A DNA stretch of 64,000 nt from Anaerolineae bacterium (lineage in GTDB: Bacteria; Chloroflexota; Anaerolineae; Promineifilales; Promineifilaceae): NCBI GenBank assembly GCA_023384415.1, contig JAHDWJ010000026.1, forward strand, positions 1 to 64,000, read 5' to 3'. Positions within the stretch are counted from its first letter, which is position 1. Every line of letters starts with the position of its first letter. The translations under genes and the position numbers were made by a program. The notes beneath the pieces were generated by a model. The model had not been told where the DNA came from. It was given only the letters and a program-made list of their open reading frames with translations, and made no database searches. This document shows positions 7,723 through 15,754 of this stretch, piece by piece.

Positions 7723-8769
7723 CTACAAAATTGATTCAGGCTCAAACAGGTTACGTTGTAAAGAGCGTAAGACAGTATCGGCCAGTTTGAGCAGGTTGGC
7801 GTAATCGGTCAGGTTAATGATCATGTTGGGGGTATGGGGATAACGGCCAGGGATGGCGATGGAGGCGACGGGGACGCCGCCATGGGCCGGTTGGATAGCC
7901 CCGGCGTTGGTACCCCCACCACCCGGCTGACGTATCTGGTATGGGATGTTGTGCGCGGCCGCGACCTGCATAATATGAGCCACAAACCGGGGATGTTGAA
8001 TAGTTCGGGAATCCATCACATACACTGCCGGACCATGCCCCAGCATCACATTAGAGCTGACATCCTCTTTTTTGGGCAAATCATAGGCGGGAGTACATTC
8101 TAACACCAGGGCGATATCTGGCTGGACGGCGTATCCGGCCACCCTGGCGCCACGCAGCCCCACCTCTTCCTGCACCGTAAAGACAGCCGTCAGGTCAAAC
8201 GGGTAACGGTCGCCGCGCAGCAGTTCGATAAGAACGGCACAGGCTGCCCGGTTATCAAATGCTTTGCCCAGAGCGGTTTCCCCTAACTCCTCATATTGAG
8301 TGACAAAGGCTGCCCGGTCGCCGACGTTGATTTTTGCGGCCGCATCATCCTTCTTCTTGGCCCCAATATCAATCCGCATATCCCTATGCTTTACCACCGT
8401 GTCCCGCTCCTCAGCCGTGGAGAGATGCACCGGACGGCCGCCGATAACGCCAATGATTTTGTTGGGGCCAACCTGCACCACCTTGCCCAGCAGGGCACGA
8501 TCATCAATGCCCCCCACTTTGGCAAAGCGGAGCGTCCCATCACTGTCAATATCTGTTACCATCAGCCCCACTTCATCTATATGGGCATCCACCATCACCT
8601 GCAAATCTGATTCACCCGTCCCTTTCTTGAGGGCGATCAGATTACCCAGGCTGTCTACGCGCCACTCATCCACATGCTCTTGGATGAGGTCACGAATGAG
8701 GCGGCGTATCTCTTTTTCTTCGCCAGAGATACCAACGGCTTCGGTGAGTTGTTGGAGTAAACTATTCAT
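7723..8769 (-). CDS. M42 family metallopeptidase (second of three)
   Basis: Paralogue of the flanking genes, 348 residues. Motifs: DAHIDEVG (His), GKAFDNRAAC (Asp), TVQEEVGLRG (Glu-Glu) and GRYPHTPNM (His). The ligand site that reads ALDVT in both neighbours reads VLECT here, a conservative Asp-to-Glu change at a metal position, so metal preference may differ. The gene is followed by a short hairpin with the AACGATTTGGAAAATCGTT word near 7702. It probably cleaves N-terminal residues from peptides; specificity cannot be read from sequence. Confidence 0.92.
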   Translation of the reverse strand: MNSLLQQLTEAVGISGEEKEIRRLIRDLIQEHVDEWRVDSLGNLIALKKGTGESDLQVMVDAHIDEVGLMVTDIDSDGTLRFAKVGGIDDRALLGKVVQVGPNKIIGVIGGRPVHLSTAEERDTVVKHRDMRIDIGAKKKDDAAAKINVGDRAAFVTQYEELGETALGKAFDNRAACAVLIELLRGDRYPFDLTAVFTVQEEVGLRGARVAGYAVQPDIALVLECTPAYDLPKKEDVSSNVMLGHGPAVYVMDSRTIQHPRFVAHIMQVAAAHNIPYQIRQPGGGGTNAGAIQPAHGGVPVASIAIPGRYPHTPNMIINLTDYANLLKLADTVLRSLQRNLFEPESIL

Positions 8770-8828
8770 AGAGCGAGTATGCGAGTGGGTGAGTGGGCGA
8801 GCGGGCGAGTTTTACACGCAAATTCGCC

Positions 8829-9917
8829 CTACCCGTCCATCAGGCTTTTGTTTAATTGGTTAAGAAAATCGCCATCGAGCCGGGCGATGAATTCGGCTAA
8901 GAGGCGACCGGTGCGCTCAATGTCGTTAAGGGCCATCGTCTCGACCATGGTGTGCATGTACCGCTGGGGAATGCAGATGAGGCCAGTAGGGATGCCAGCG
9001 CGAGCGATTTGCAGAGCGGCCGCGTCAGTTCCGCTGAGGGTGGGCTGCCCTTCGGGGGTGACTTTGAGTTCGATGGCGGCGGCCGCTTCTTGTAACCCTT
9101 TGTAAATGCCGGGGTGGATATTAGGTCCATACCCCAGGGTGGGTCCTTCGCCTAACTCAAAGGTAAGGCCCCCATCTTGGGCCAGCGGCCCTTTGGCCCA
9201 GGTCACATCCAGGGCAATGGCCAGGTCTGGCTGCTGGCCCCCCGCGGCGACAAAGGCTCCGCGCAGCCCTATCTCTTCTTGAGTGGTGGCAACAGCTATA
9301 ACGTCCCAACTGTGTTTGCGGCCGCGCAGCCAATCCAAACAAACAGTTACCGCAGCCACAGAAGCCCGGTTATCCAATGATTTACCGGCTACCCGGCCAT
9401 TGTGCAGCTCTCGCAGCGGCTGCCGGAAGGAGACAAAATCGCCTACACCAACCAGTTGTTTCAGTTCAACGTATGGCAGGCCAACATCTACCACCATATC
9501 CTCAAAACCAATCGGTTTGCTGCGGCGGTTTTCGGGCAGCAGATGGGGCGGCAAGCAGCCGATAACTCCTGGTAGCTCCCGCTGCCCATGCACAAGCACC
9601 TGTTGGCCCAGGGTTTGGCGGGTATCTACGCCGCCCACTTTGGTTACTTTGAGGAAACCATAGCCATTTTCATCCGGGTAGGCGAGAACCTGCGTTACCA
9701 GCAGGGCAATTTCATCCATGTGGGCCGCCAGCAGGATACGCGGCCGCGGTGCCTCTCCGTCCCCCTTTTTCAGACCAATCAAATTCCCCAGCGCGTCCGT
9801 CATCAGCAAATCCACATACGGCGTCCAGGCCGTCGTTACCGCCTGGGCAATTGGGGATTCCTGTCCAGATGGGCCAGGGGTTTCCGTTAAAGTTTGCAAC
9901 AATTGCTTAACATCCAT
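8829..9917 (-). CDS. M42 family metallopeptidase (third of three)
   Basis: The promoter-proximal member of the M42 series. The start at ATG 9917 (MDVKQLLQTLTETPGPSGQE, 362 residues) fits the family; a longer frame to 9974 runs into an intergenic word repeat and is unlikely. Ligand motifs: AAHMDEIAL (His), GKSLDNRASV (Asp), TTQEEIGLRG (Glu-Glu), ALDVTWAKG (Asp), QRYMHTMVE (His). It is clearly diverged from its two paralogues, so the duplication is old. Confidence 0.92.
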   Translation of the reverse strand: MDVKQLLQTLTETPGPSGQESPIAQAVTTAWTPYVDLLMTDALGNLIGLKKGDGEAPRPRILLAAHMDEIALLVTQVLAYPDENGYGFLKVTKVGGVDTRQTLGQQVLVHGQRELPGVIGCLPPHLLPENRRSKPIGFEDMVVDVGLPYVELKQLVGVGDFVSFRQPLRELHNGRVAGKSLDNRASVAAVTVCLDWLRGRKHSWDVIAVATTQEEIGLRGAFVAAGGQQPDLAIALDVTWAKGPLAQDGGLTFELGEGPTLGYGPNIHPGIYKGLQEAAAAIELKVTPEGQPTLSGTDAAALQIARAGIPTGLICIPQRYMHTMVETMALNDIERTGRLLAEFIARLDGDFLNQLNKSLMDG

Positions 9918-9950
9918 ACGATTTTTCTCTTTAGGACACAGGCTATTTTT

Positions 9951-9982
9951 GCCACGAATTACACGAATTGTCACGAATTTCT
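9951..9982. repeat. CACGAATTACACGAATT word repeat
   Basis: The stretch is built from CACGAAT words (GCCACGAATTACACGAATTG and onward). It lies between the M42 operon and the Pro/Thr-rich gene. A related cousin (GCAGATTAACGCAG) is at 19859-19930. Confidence 0.6.
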
Positions 9983-10013
9983 ATATGACTGCTCATGGCC
10001 TGCTGTTCACTGT

Positions 10014-10637
10014 TTACTCACCCTCCGGCGTTGGTGTCGGTGGTTCGGGGGTTGAGGTAGGTGGCTCAGGCGTAAAGGTTGGTTCAGAAGTCGCTGTTGC
10101 TGTAGCCTCTGGTGAGGGTGTACTCGTGGCTTCGGGCGAAGGGGTAAATGTTGGTGTACTGGTGGGTAAATCAATCAGCAGCGTGGGTGTTGCTGTGGGC
10201 GTAGCGGTGGCGGTTGCCGTAGCTGTTGTTGTACTGGTGGCAGTGGCGGTTGCCGTAGCCGTCCCGGTTGGGGTTGGTGTGGGGAACAGAGACGGCGAAG
10301 GGGTTGGTGATAAGGTTGGGGTCAGAGTAGGCAGGCCAACCGGGGTGACGTATTGGGGTGGGGTGGCGGGCAAGGGGCGGGTGGGCGGGCCAACCGTCCA
10401 GCTAGGCAAGGGGGTGATGGTGAAGATGAAGGTGGGTGAGGCCGGCGCGGGGCCGGGTGTTTGAGTGATAAACAAAGTGCTAGTGGCGGTAAAGGTCGCG
10501 GCCGCGGACGTGGACAAATCCCCCATTGCTGTTCTATCAGGGGCAGTTGCATAAGCTCCCAGGCCAACACAATAACAGGGTACCGTCAACAAAATAATCC
10601 CTATCAGTAATAAATAAGTCCGGCGGCGTGTATCCAT
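10014..10637 (-). CDS. membrane-anchored Thr/Pro/Ala-rich low-complexity protein
   Basis: A 207-residue protein. Residues 1-6 are basic (MDTRRR) and 7-33 form a hydrophobic anchor or uncleaved signal (YLLLIGIILLTVPCYCVGLG). The rest is an extended Thr/Pro/Ala/Ser tail with many TP, TATATAT and PTPTP runs, ending PPTPTPEGE. Such tails suggest a glycosylated or stalk-like extracellular segment. No enzymatic domain is visible. The complementary strand has a long Val/Gly frame that is only the mirror of this biased composition. It may be a fast-evolving surface protein. Confidence 0.7.
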   Translation of the reverse strand: MDTRRRTYLLLIGIILLTVPCYCVGLGAYATAPDRTAMGDLSTSAAATFTATSTLFITQTPGPAPASPTFIFTITPLPSWTVGPPTRPLPATPPQYVTPVGLPTLTPTLSPTPSPSLFPTPTPTGTATATATATSTTTATATATATPTATPTLLIDLPTSTPTFTPSPEATSTPSPEATATATSEPTFTPEPPTSTPEPPTPTPEGE

Positions 10638-10708
10638 CTCATTGTACCTGAAAATAACAATGATATGAGTGTAGTAGACAATGAACTAATTGACAAACAA
10701 AGCAGTTA

Positions 10709-11980
10709 TCAGGACAGCCAATCCAAGAAACGGTAATACCAGGCGGCAAAGGGGAGAAACCAGGGGTGGTTGCGGTAGAAGAACATTGTCTGGTGTTTGA
10801 TTTCGGCGAAGGGGGAACTTTGTTTTTTGCCCGCCAGGAGCAGCCCTATCTCTGTGCCCAGGTAGGTGGCGATGGAAACCCCATGCCCACAATAGCCAAA
10901 AGCGTAATGAATCCCATTGACCCGGCCAATATGGGGCATGAGGTCGAAGGTGAGACCCAATTGCCCGGTCCAGGAGTGGGTGATGGGGATACCGGTCAAA
11001 TCAGGAAATACTTGTAACATTCGCTGGTGAAGCTGCCGGGCACTCTCGTGTAGATCAAGGTTGGTACGTAAATTGTTGCGGCCGCCAAACAGCATCCTTC
11101 CATCCGGTGTCAGCCGAAAATAGTTGAGGAAATTTTTAGAATCATAAAACATGCGCCCTTTGGGGCTGAGTTTTTCCTGCAACGCCAGGGGGAGCGGCTC
11201 CGTCACAATAATGTAGCTGCCGACGGGGAAAATCTTGGGCTTAAGGGCGGGAACCAGCCGGTCGGTGTATCCATTGGTAGCAATGAGAACCTCTTGAGCT
11301 GTTACCGTCCCCTGGCTGGTGTGCAGACGATAACCCGCCGCTAGCTTTTCAATGTGCTGGACGGCCATCTTCTCACACAGGCAAGCCCCATGTCGTGCGG
11401 CCGCCTGCGCCAACCCATACACATATTTGGCCGGATGCAGCCCCGCACTGTAATCATCAGTCAGGCCACCATAATAGCTGCTGGAACCAATTTCCTGATG
11501 CAACTCTTCGGGGGGGACAAGCCGGACGGTATGGTGGTTTAAGGTTTGTTTGTACCAGGCCACATTGGCCTGCATGGTGGCAAAATGGGACGGTTTATAG
11601 GCCAGAGCCAGGTGACCGCGCCGCTGAAAATCACAATCAAGGGATTCAGTTTGCACCAGTTGTTCGATGAGATCAATGGCCTCTAATGAGGCTTGCCAAA
11701 ATGTTTTACCCAGGCTCTCCCCATACCGCTGAATCATCACCTTAACCGGGGCTTTAATGCCCACCGTCGCCATCCCCCCATTGCGGGAACTGGCCCCCCA
11801 GCCGATGGTATGCCGCTCTAAGACAGCAACGGTGGTGGTATTTTGCGCCAATACCCGCGCCGCGTTCAACCCGGTATACCCGCCCCCAACAATAGCGACA
11901 TCTACCTGAGCGGGCAGAGGGTGAGATGGCAAATCGGCCGGACGCGGGAATTGTTCAGTCCAGAAAGGGATGGTTTTCAT
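10709..11980 (-). CDS. FAD-dependent oxidoreductase (DAO family, PuuB-like)
   Basis: Flavoenzyme of the D-amino-acid-oxidase fold, most like gamma-glutamylputrescine oxidases. The start at ATG 11980 gives MKTIPFWTEQFPRP and 423 residues. The dinucleotide motif VAIVGGGYTGLNAARVLA is about residues 26-43, followed by GASSRNGGM and the C-terminal HIGRVNGIHYAFGYCGHGV FAD-contact region. The ABC permease gene lies upstream on the same strand, but the gap is a word repeat and a shared function is not evident. The substrate is probably an amine or amino acid. Confidence 0.87.
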   Translation of the reverse strand: MKTIPFWTEQFPRPADLPSHPLPAQVDVAIVGGGYTGLNAARVLAQNTTTVAVLERHTIGWGASSRNGGMATVGIKAPVKVMIQRYGESLGKTFWQASLEAIDLIEQLVQTESLDCDFQRRGHLALAYKPSHFATMQANVAWYKQTLNHHTVRLVPPEELHQEIGSSSYYGGLTDDYSAGLHPAKYVYGLAQAAARHGACLCEKMAVQHIEKLAAGYRLHTSQGTVTAQEVLIATNGYTDRLVPALKPKIFPVGSYIIVTEPLPLALQEKLSPKGRMFYDSKNFLNYFRLTPDGRMLFGGRNNLRTNLDLHESARQLHQRMLQVFPDLTGIPITHSWTGQLGLTFDLMPHIGRVNGIHYAFGYCGHGVSIATYLGTEIGLLLAGKKQSSPFAEIKHQTMFFYRNHPWFLPFAAWYYRFLDWLS

Positions 11981-12064
11981 AGGCAGAGTGGCAGGGTGGC
12001 GGAGTGGCAGAGTGTCACCAACGATTTTACTTTGCCACCTTGCGACTTTGCAACTTTGCGCCAC
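11981..12064. repeat. short-word repeat (GGCAGAGTGGCAGGGTGGC / TTTGCCACCTTGC)
   Basis: The entire gap between the permease and oxidoreductase genes consists of two arrays of short words that are partly complementary: GGCAGAGTGGCAGGGTGGCG on one side and CTTTGCCACCTTGCGACTTT on the other. It can fold into an imperfect hairpin. Confidence 0.6.
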
Positions 12065-12069
12065 TTTGC

Positions 12070-13701
12070 CTATTTTTCGCGCAAGGTGAGGATGGCTAAA
12101 GGCACAGAGGAGAGGATGATGAGGAGCAGGGAGGGCGCGGCCGCACGAGCAAAAAACACCTCGCTAATGGATGACCACACCGTTGTGGCCAGGGTGGGGT
12201 AGCCGGTAGGGCTGAGGAGCAGGGTGGTGGGCAGCTCTTTCATACAGGTCAGGAAAACCAAAGCCCCCCCGGCCAATACGCCCGGCTTGACTAAGGGCAG
12301 GGTGATGCGGCGGAACACCCCTGTTGAGGAGTGCCCCAGGCTGCGGCCGGCCTCTTCGAGAGAGCGAGGCAGTTGCAGCATGGACGTTCGGGTGGCCCCG
12401 ACGGCCTGGGGAATAAACAGGATGAGGTAAGCGACCAGGAGCATGGGCAGGGTTTGGTAAAGCGGCCGCGCATATTGTGCCCCAAAGAAGATGAGGGCGA
12501 GGGCAATAACCAGTCCCGGTAGGGCGTATCCAGTGTAAGTAATCCGCTCAATCCATTGGCTGACCAATCCCTTTTTGCGGATGGAGAGGATGGCGACGGG
12601 CAGCGCGGCCGCGACGGTCAAGAAAGCGGCTGCCAGGGAAACCGTCACCGAATGGGTTGAAGCTCGCCACAGAGGGGTAATCTGTTCTCCCTGGCTCAGA
12701 CCGCGCATCAGCCAATACATTAGCCCGCTGGCCGGTAACACCAGCCCTAACAGCACAACCAGGCTGACGAAAGCCAGGGCCGGCCACCGCCACCAGCCTA
12801 ATCTAACCAGACGGGCTTGCCGGGCCGTGCCTACAGAGCGGCGGCTATATTGGGCTTTGCCCCGAGTGCGCCAATCCAGAAAGAGCAGGGCCGCCGTCAG
12901 GAGAATGAGGACGAGGGAGAGCGCGGCCGCGAGGGAGCGATCACTAAATGATTGATATTGCAGATAAATGAGCCGGGTGAAGGTAGTGTACCGGAGCAGC
13001 GTGACCGCCCCGAAATCCCGCACGACGTAAAGAGAGACCAGCAAACTACCAGCCACCAGAGCCGGCCGCAAATGGGGCAAGGTCACCCGCCAAAACGCCT
13101 GCCAGGGAGACAACCCCAGGCTGCGAGCTGCTTCCACCAGAGACGGGTCCATCCGCTGCCAGGCCGCCCGCACACTAAGCAAGGTCAACGGGTAGCTCAT
13201 CAAGGTTAAAACATAAAACGCCCCAACAAAGCCGTACATATTGGGTAGCCGTTCGATGCCGGTAAGGGGATACAGCCACTGCTGCACCAGCCCTTTGGGG
13301 CCGAGCGTAGAGACAAAGAGGAAGGCAGCCACGTAGCTGGGGAGTACGAGGGGCAAAGCGGCCGCGACTGCCCACAACTTCCGCCCTGGTAAGTCGGTAC
13401 ATACCGTGAGCCAGGCCAGGGGGAGGGCCAGAGCCGCTGAAGCGACCGTCACCGCCAGGGAGAGCCACACCGTCCGCCCCAACGCCTGAAGGGTGCTTGT
13501 TTTGATCAGCAAATTCAGGGCCGCTTCTCCGGCACCGGCGGTGCGAATGAGCAGGTAGAGCGGCGTCAACAGCATCAGCCCGGCCACCAGCAGCCCCATC
13601 ACATACAGGGTGAGAGTGGATAGCCGTATAGAGGGAAAACGAAACCGGGGAATCGGCCAGGAGATGGCGATAGATTTGATCGGGGTACTCTTGAGGCTCA
13701 T
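12070..13701 (-). CDS. iron(III)-type ABC transporter permease, FbpB family
   Basis: Double-length binding-protein-dependent permease of the FbpB/SfuB type, about 543 residues from ATG 13701. Two homologous halves of roughly six spans each carry EAA-type cytoplasmic loops: VEAARSLGLSPWQAFWRVTLPHLRPAL in the first, and LEEAGRSLGHSSTGVFRRITLPLVKPG in the second (these EAA loops contact the ATPase). The matching solute-binding protein and ATPase genes are absent from the window, so it is an orphan here. Iron(III) is the usual substrate in the family, but thiamine or other ions are possible. Confidence 0.9.
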   Translation of the reverse strand: MSLKSTPIKSIAISWPIPRFRFPSIRLSTLTLYVMGLLVAGLMLLTPLYLLIRTAGAGEAALNLLIKTSTLQALGRTVWLSLAVTVASAALALPLAWLTVCTDLPGRKLWAVAAALPLVLPSYVAAFLFVSTLGPKGLVQQWLYPLTGIERLPNMYGFVGAFYVLTLMSYPLTLLSVRAAWQRMDPSLVEAARSLGLSPWQAFWRVTLPHLRPALVAGSLLVSLYVVRDFGAVTLLRYTTFTRLIYLQYQSFSDRSLAAALSLVLILLTAALLFLDWRTRGKAQYSRRSVGTARQARLVRLGWWRWPALAFVSLVVLLGLVLPASGLMYWLMRGLSQGEQITPLWRASTHSVTVSLAAAFLTVAAALPVAILSIRKKGLVSQWIERITYTGYALPGLVIALALIFFGAQYARPLYQTLPMLLVAYLILFIPQAVGATRTSMLQLPRSLEEAGRSLGHSSTGVFRRITLPLVKPGVLAGGALVFLTCMKELPTTLLLSPTGYPTLATTVWSSISEVFFARAAAPSLLLIILSSVPLAILTLREK

Positions 13702-13796
13702 GGGGAAAATTATGAGCCAACCCCCTCTGGTAAACAAGACCGCCCGTTAAATTTAGAGTTGGTGAATTGGATAATTAAAATTTAACCGGAGTTAAA

Positions 13797-13999
13797 TCAT
13801 TGCGGCTGATCAACAAATCTGTTCACGCTGATCTGAAAGCTATGTTCCGGGCCATTTAATTGGACATAATAGCTCTCAAGCCAGTCCCGCCCTAAAATAG
13901 CAAATGACAGGCCAGTTTCCATCACTTCAATTTCTTGAAATGAACGTTCGCCAACCTACCATCGAACCATATAGAGGTATTCTTGGCGTTTCAGAAAAT
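13797..13999 (-). pseudogene. remnant of an aspartyl-protease-like/hypothetical gene
   Basis: Reading the minus strand from about 13996, one frame gives ...KFSETPRIPLYGSMVG and then a neighbouring frame continues ERSFQEIEVMETGLSFAILG with RDWLESYYVQLNGPEHSFQI, ending at TGA 13797-13799. The two pieces join by a one-base shift near 13950 and no start codon is left, since trpF ends at 14000. The ILGRDWL..YYVQLNG pattern resembles the C-terminus of small retropepsin-like proteins. It is probably a truncated, frameshifted relic. Confidence 0.5.
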
Positions 14000-14674
14000 T
14001 TATCGCTTCGCGGCCGTGATAAACCGCTCTACTTTCTCCTTATCCTTCACCCCAGGCCGGGCCTCAACCCCACTGGCAACATCCACCCCATGCGGCCGCA
14101 CCTGCTGCACCGCCTCAGCCACATTCTCTGGGGTTAATCCCCCAGCCAGCAGCAGGCCAGGGGTATTCTGGGCCAGTTGGGCCACTACCCCCCAATCAGC
14201 CGCCAGCCCTGTGCCGCCGCGCAAGGTGGGATGATAAGCGTCAATCAGCAGGGAGGGGCGGCCATCCTGCCAATCAGGGGGGAGATACCACTCCACTTCG
14301 GCTTCCGCTTCGGCCAGGGAGAGGGGGCGCAGGGCTTTGTAGCAGCGGCCATAGAGGGGAGAATCGGGCGAGCCGACCATCCAGGGCACTTCGTCGCCGT
14401 GAAGTTGGGCCAGGTCCAGTCCCAGGTGATCGAGCTGATAAGCAATGGTTGCGGCCGCTTCGTTGACAAAAACACCGATGAGCAAAGGGGGAGTGGGGAT
14501 GGCAGCCCGCAAATAAGCAGTGATCTGCTTGACCACCTCTGGAGAGACGGCCCGGGGGCTGGGCGGGTAGAGAATGAACCCTAAATAGTCGGCGCCGACT
14601 GCGGCCGCGTGCAGGGCATCATCCAGACGAGTCAGGCCGCAAACTTTCACTTTTGGGGGGGTGAAGGTATTCAT
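14000..14674 (-). CDS. trpF: phosphoribosylanthranilate isomerase
   Basis: TIM-barrel enzyme that converts N-(5-phosphoribosyl)anthranilate to CdRP in tryptophan biosynthesis. The 224 residues are normal. Signatures: the start KVKVCGLTR with catalytic Cys, ADYLGFILYPPSPR, GVFVNE, the QLHGDE catalytic-Asp region, LIDAYHP, LLAGGLTPENV and GVDVASGVEARPGVKD. No other trp genes are nearby. The stop is immediately next to the protein relic at 13797-13999. Confidence 0.95.
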   Translation of the reverse strand: MNTFTPPKVKVCGLTRLDDALHAAAVGADYLGFILYPPSPRAVSPEVVKQITAYLRAAIPTPPLLIGVFVNEAAATIAYQLDHLGLDLAQLHGDEVPWMVGSPDSPLYGRCYKALRPLSLAEAEAEVEWYLPPDWQDGRPSLLIDAYHPTLRGGTGLAADWGVVAQLAQNTPGLLLAGGLTPENVAEAVQQVRPHGVDVASGVEARPGVKDKEKVERFITAAKR

Positions 14675-14764
14675 AGGAACTGGGCAAAACTGGGGAAATT
14701 ACAGAAGAAAAAACCGTATTCCATCCATCCGTGGCGCCACCCCCGCTAACTATCTGTGTTTAAT

Positions 14765-15370
14765 CTAAATATGGGTCTGGTTTGGGGTACGCAAATGACT
14801 CATAAACTCATTGCGCGTCTTAAACGCCGAGCGGAACGCTCCCAACATGGTACTCGTCACCATCCGGGCATGTTCCTTCTTCACTCCCCGCATCATCGAA
14901 CAAAGATGAGACCCCTCAATGACCACCGCCACCCCCTGCGGATCAAGAATTTCCTGGATCAGTTCCGCAATTTGCCGGGTCATCCGCTCCTGAATTTGCA
15001 AGCGGCGGGCATACATTTCCACAATACGCGGGATTTTAGACAGGCCAATCACCTTTTTGCTGGGGATATAAGCCACATGGGCCCGACCAAAAAAGGGGAG
15101 CATGTGATGTTCACACAGACTGAAAAACTCAATATCCTTGACAATGATCATCTCATCATATTCCACATCAAACAAGGCATTGTTGAGCAGTTGGTATGGA
15201 TCAACCTGATACCCGGCCAGGATTTCCTCATACATCCGGGCGATGCGGTCGGGGGTGCCTACCAGGCCATCCCGGTCAGGGTCTTCGCCGACCGCCTGGA
15301 GAACTGCCCGCATGGCTTCACGGATAGCTGCCTGGTTGTCGTCGAGATTTTTGGGGGGAAGATGAGTCAT
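14765..15370 (-). CDS. folE: GTP cyclohydrolase I
   Basis: First enzyme of tetrahydrofolate/pterin synthesis, making 7,8-dihydroneopterin triphosphate. From ATG 15370 (MTHLPPKNLDDNQ) it has 201 residues; AAGGAA precedes this start. Motifs: GLVGTPDRIARMYEE, the zinc region SLCEHHMLPFFGRAHVAYIP, KVIGLSKIPRIVEMYARRLQ with QERMTRQIAE, and SHLCSMMRGV, including zinc ligands Cys and His of CEHH and the later Cys. No other folate genes are adjacent. Confidence 0.95.
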   Translation of the reverse strand: MTHLPPKNLDDNQAAIREAMRAVLQAVGEDPDRDGLVGTPDRIARMYEEILAGYQVDPYQLLNNALFDVEYDEMIIVKDIEFFSLCEHHMLPFFGRAHVAYIPSKKVIGLSKIPRIVEMYARRLQIQERMTRQIAELIQEILDPQGVAVVIEGSHLCSMMRGVKKEHARMVTSTMLGAFRSAFKTRNEFMSHLRTPNQTHI

Positions 15371-15550
15371 GGGCAATTCCTTAAACACAGGTAGGAAGAA
15401 ACATAGATGGGTGAAAAATCGATGGTGTCGGTCGGGACCCATCGGGGGATGTTCTTTGGATGTTTTGAGCGGGGGAAATTTTACCTGAATGGGGAGTTCG
15501 CTACGAACATGATTAATTATGGCCCTGACAGGCGGAAGACAACAACCGGT

Positions 15551-15668
15551 AATGACAACAACGGATAGGGAAAGGAACGGATTATAGAGTTGCCTGTCTA
15601 CTGTATCCGTTTTTTCTTCATCCGTTGTTGTCTGAGCAGGGATAATGACAACAACGGATAGGGAAAGG
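15551..15668. repeat. 25-bp direct repeat with an inverted partial copy
   Basis: The 380-bp gap upstream of folE holds two identical 25-bp copies beginning AATGACAACAACGGATAGGG at 15551-15575 and 15644-15668, with an inverted piece (CATCCGTTGTTGTC) between them at 15619-15632. The pieces can pair into a hairpin. No gene is visible in the gap. Confidence 0.75.
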
Positions 15669-15708
15669 CTTATTAACTGCTTGCCTCTGACAAAACATCC
15701 CCCCTCGC

Positions 15709-15754
15709 TACGTGCAAACTCACCCTCTATGCCACGTGCAAACTCACCCTCTAT
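15709..15754. repeat. 22-bp direct repeat overlapping a stop codon
   Basis: Two 22-bp copies of ACGTGCAAACTCACCCTCTA plus flanks (15709-15730 and 15733-15754) differ at one end base. The second copy runs into the stop codon of the secreted propeller gene at 15751. Confidence 0.75.

Noticed and set aside
9718..10464. Long plus-strand open frame rich in Val and Gly opposite the Thr/Pro-rich gene
   Set aside because: It is the antisense image of the TP/TAT codon repeats on the minus strand. Its N-terminal part lies antisense to an M42 peptidase gene, and it has no signal peptide or domain.
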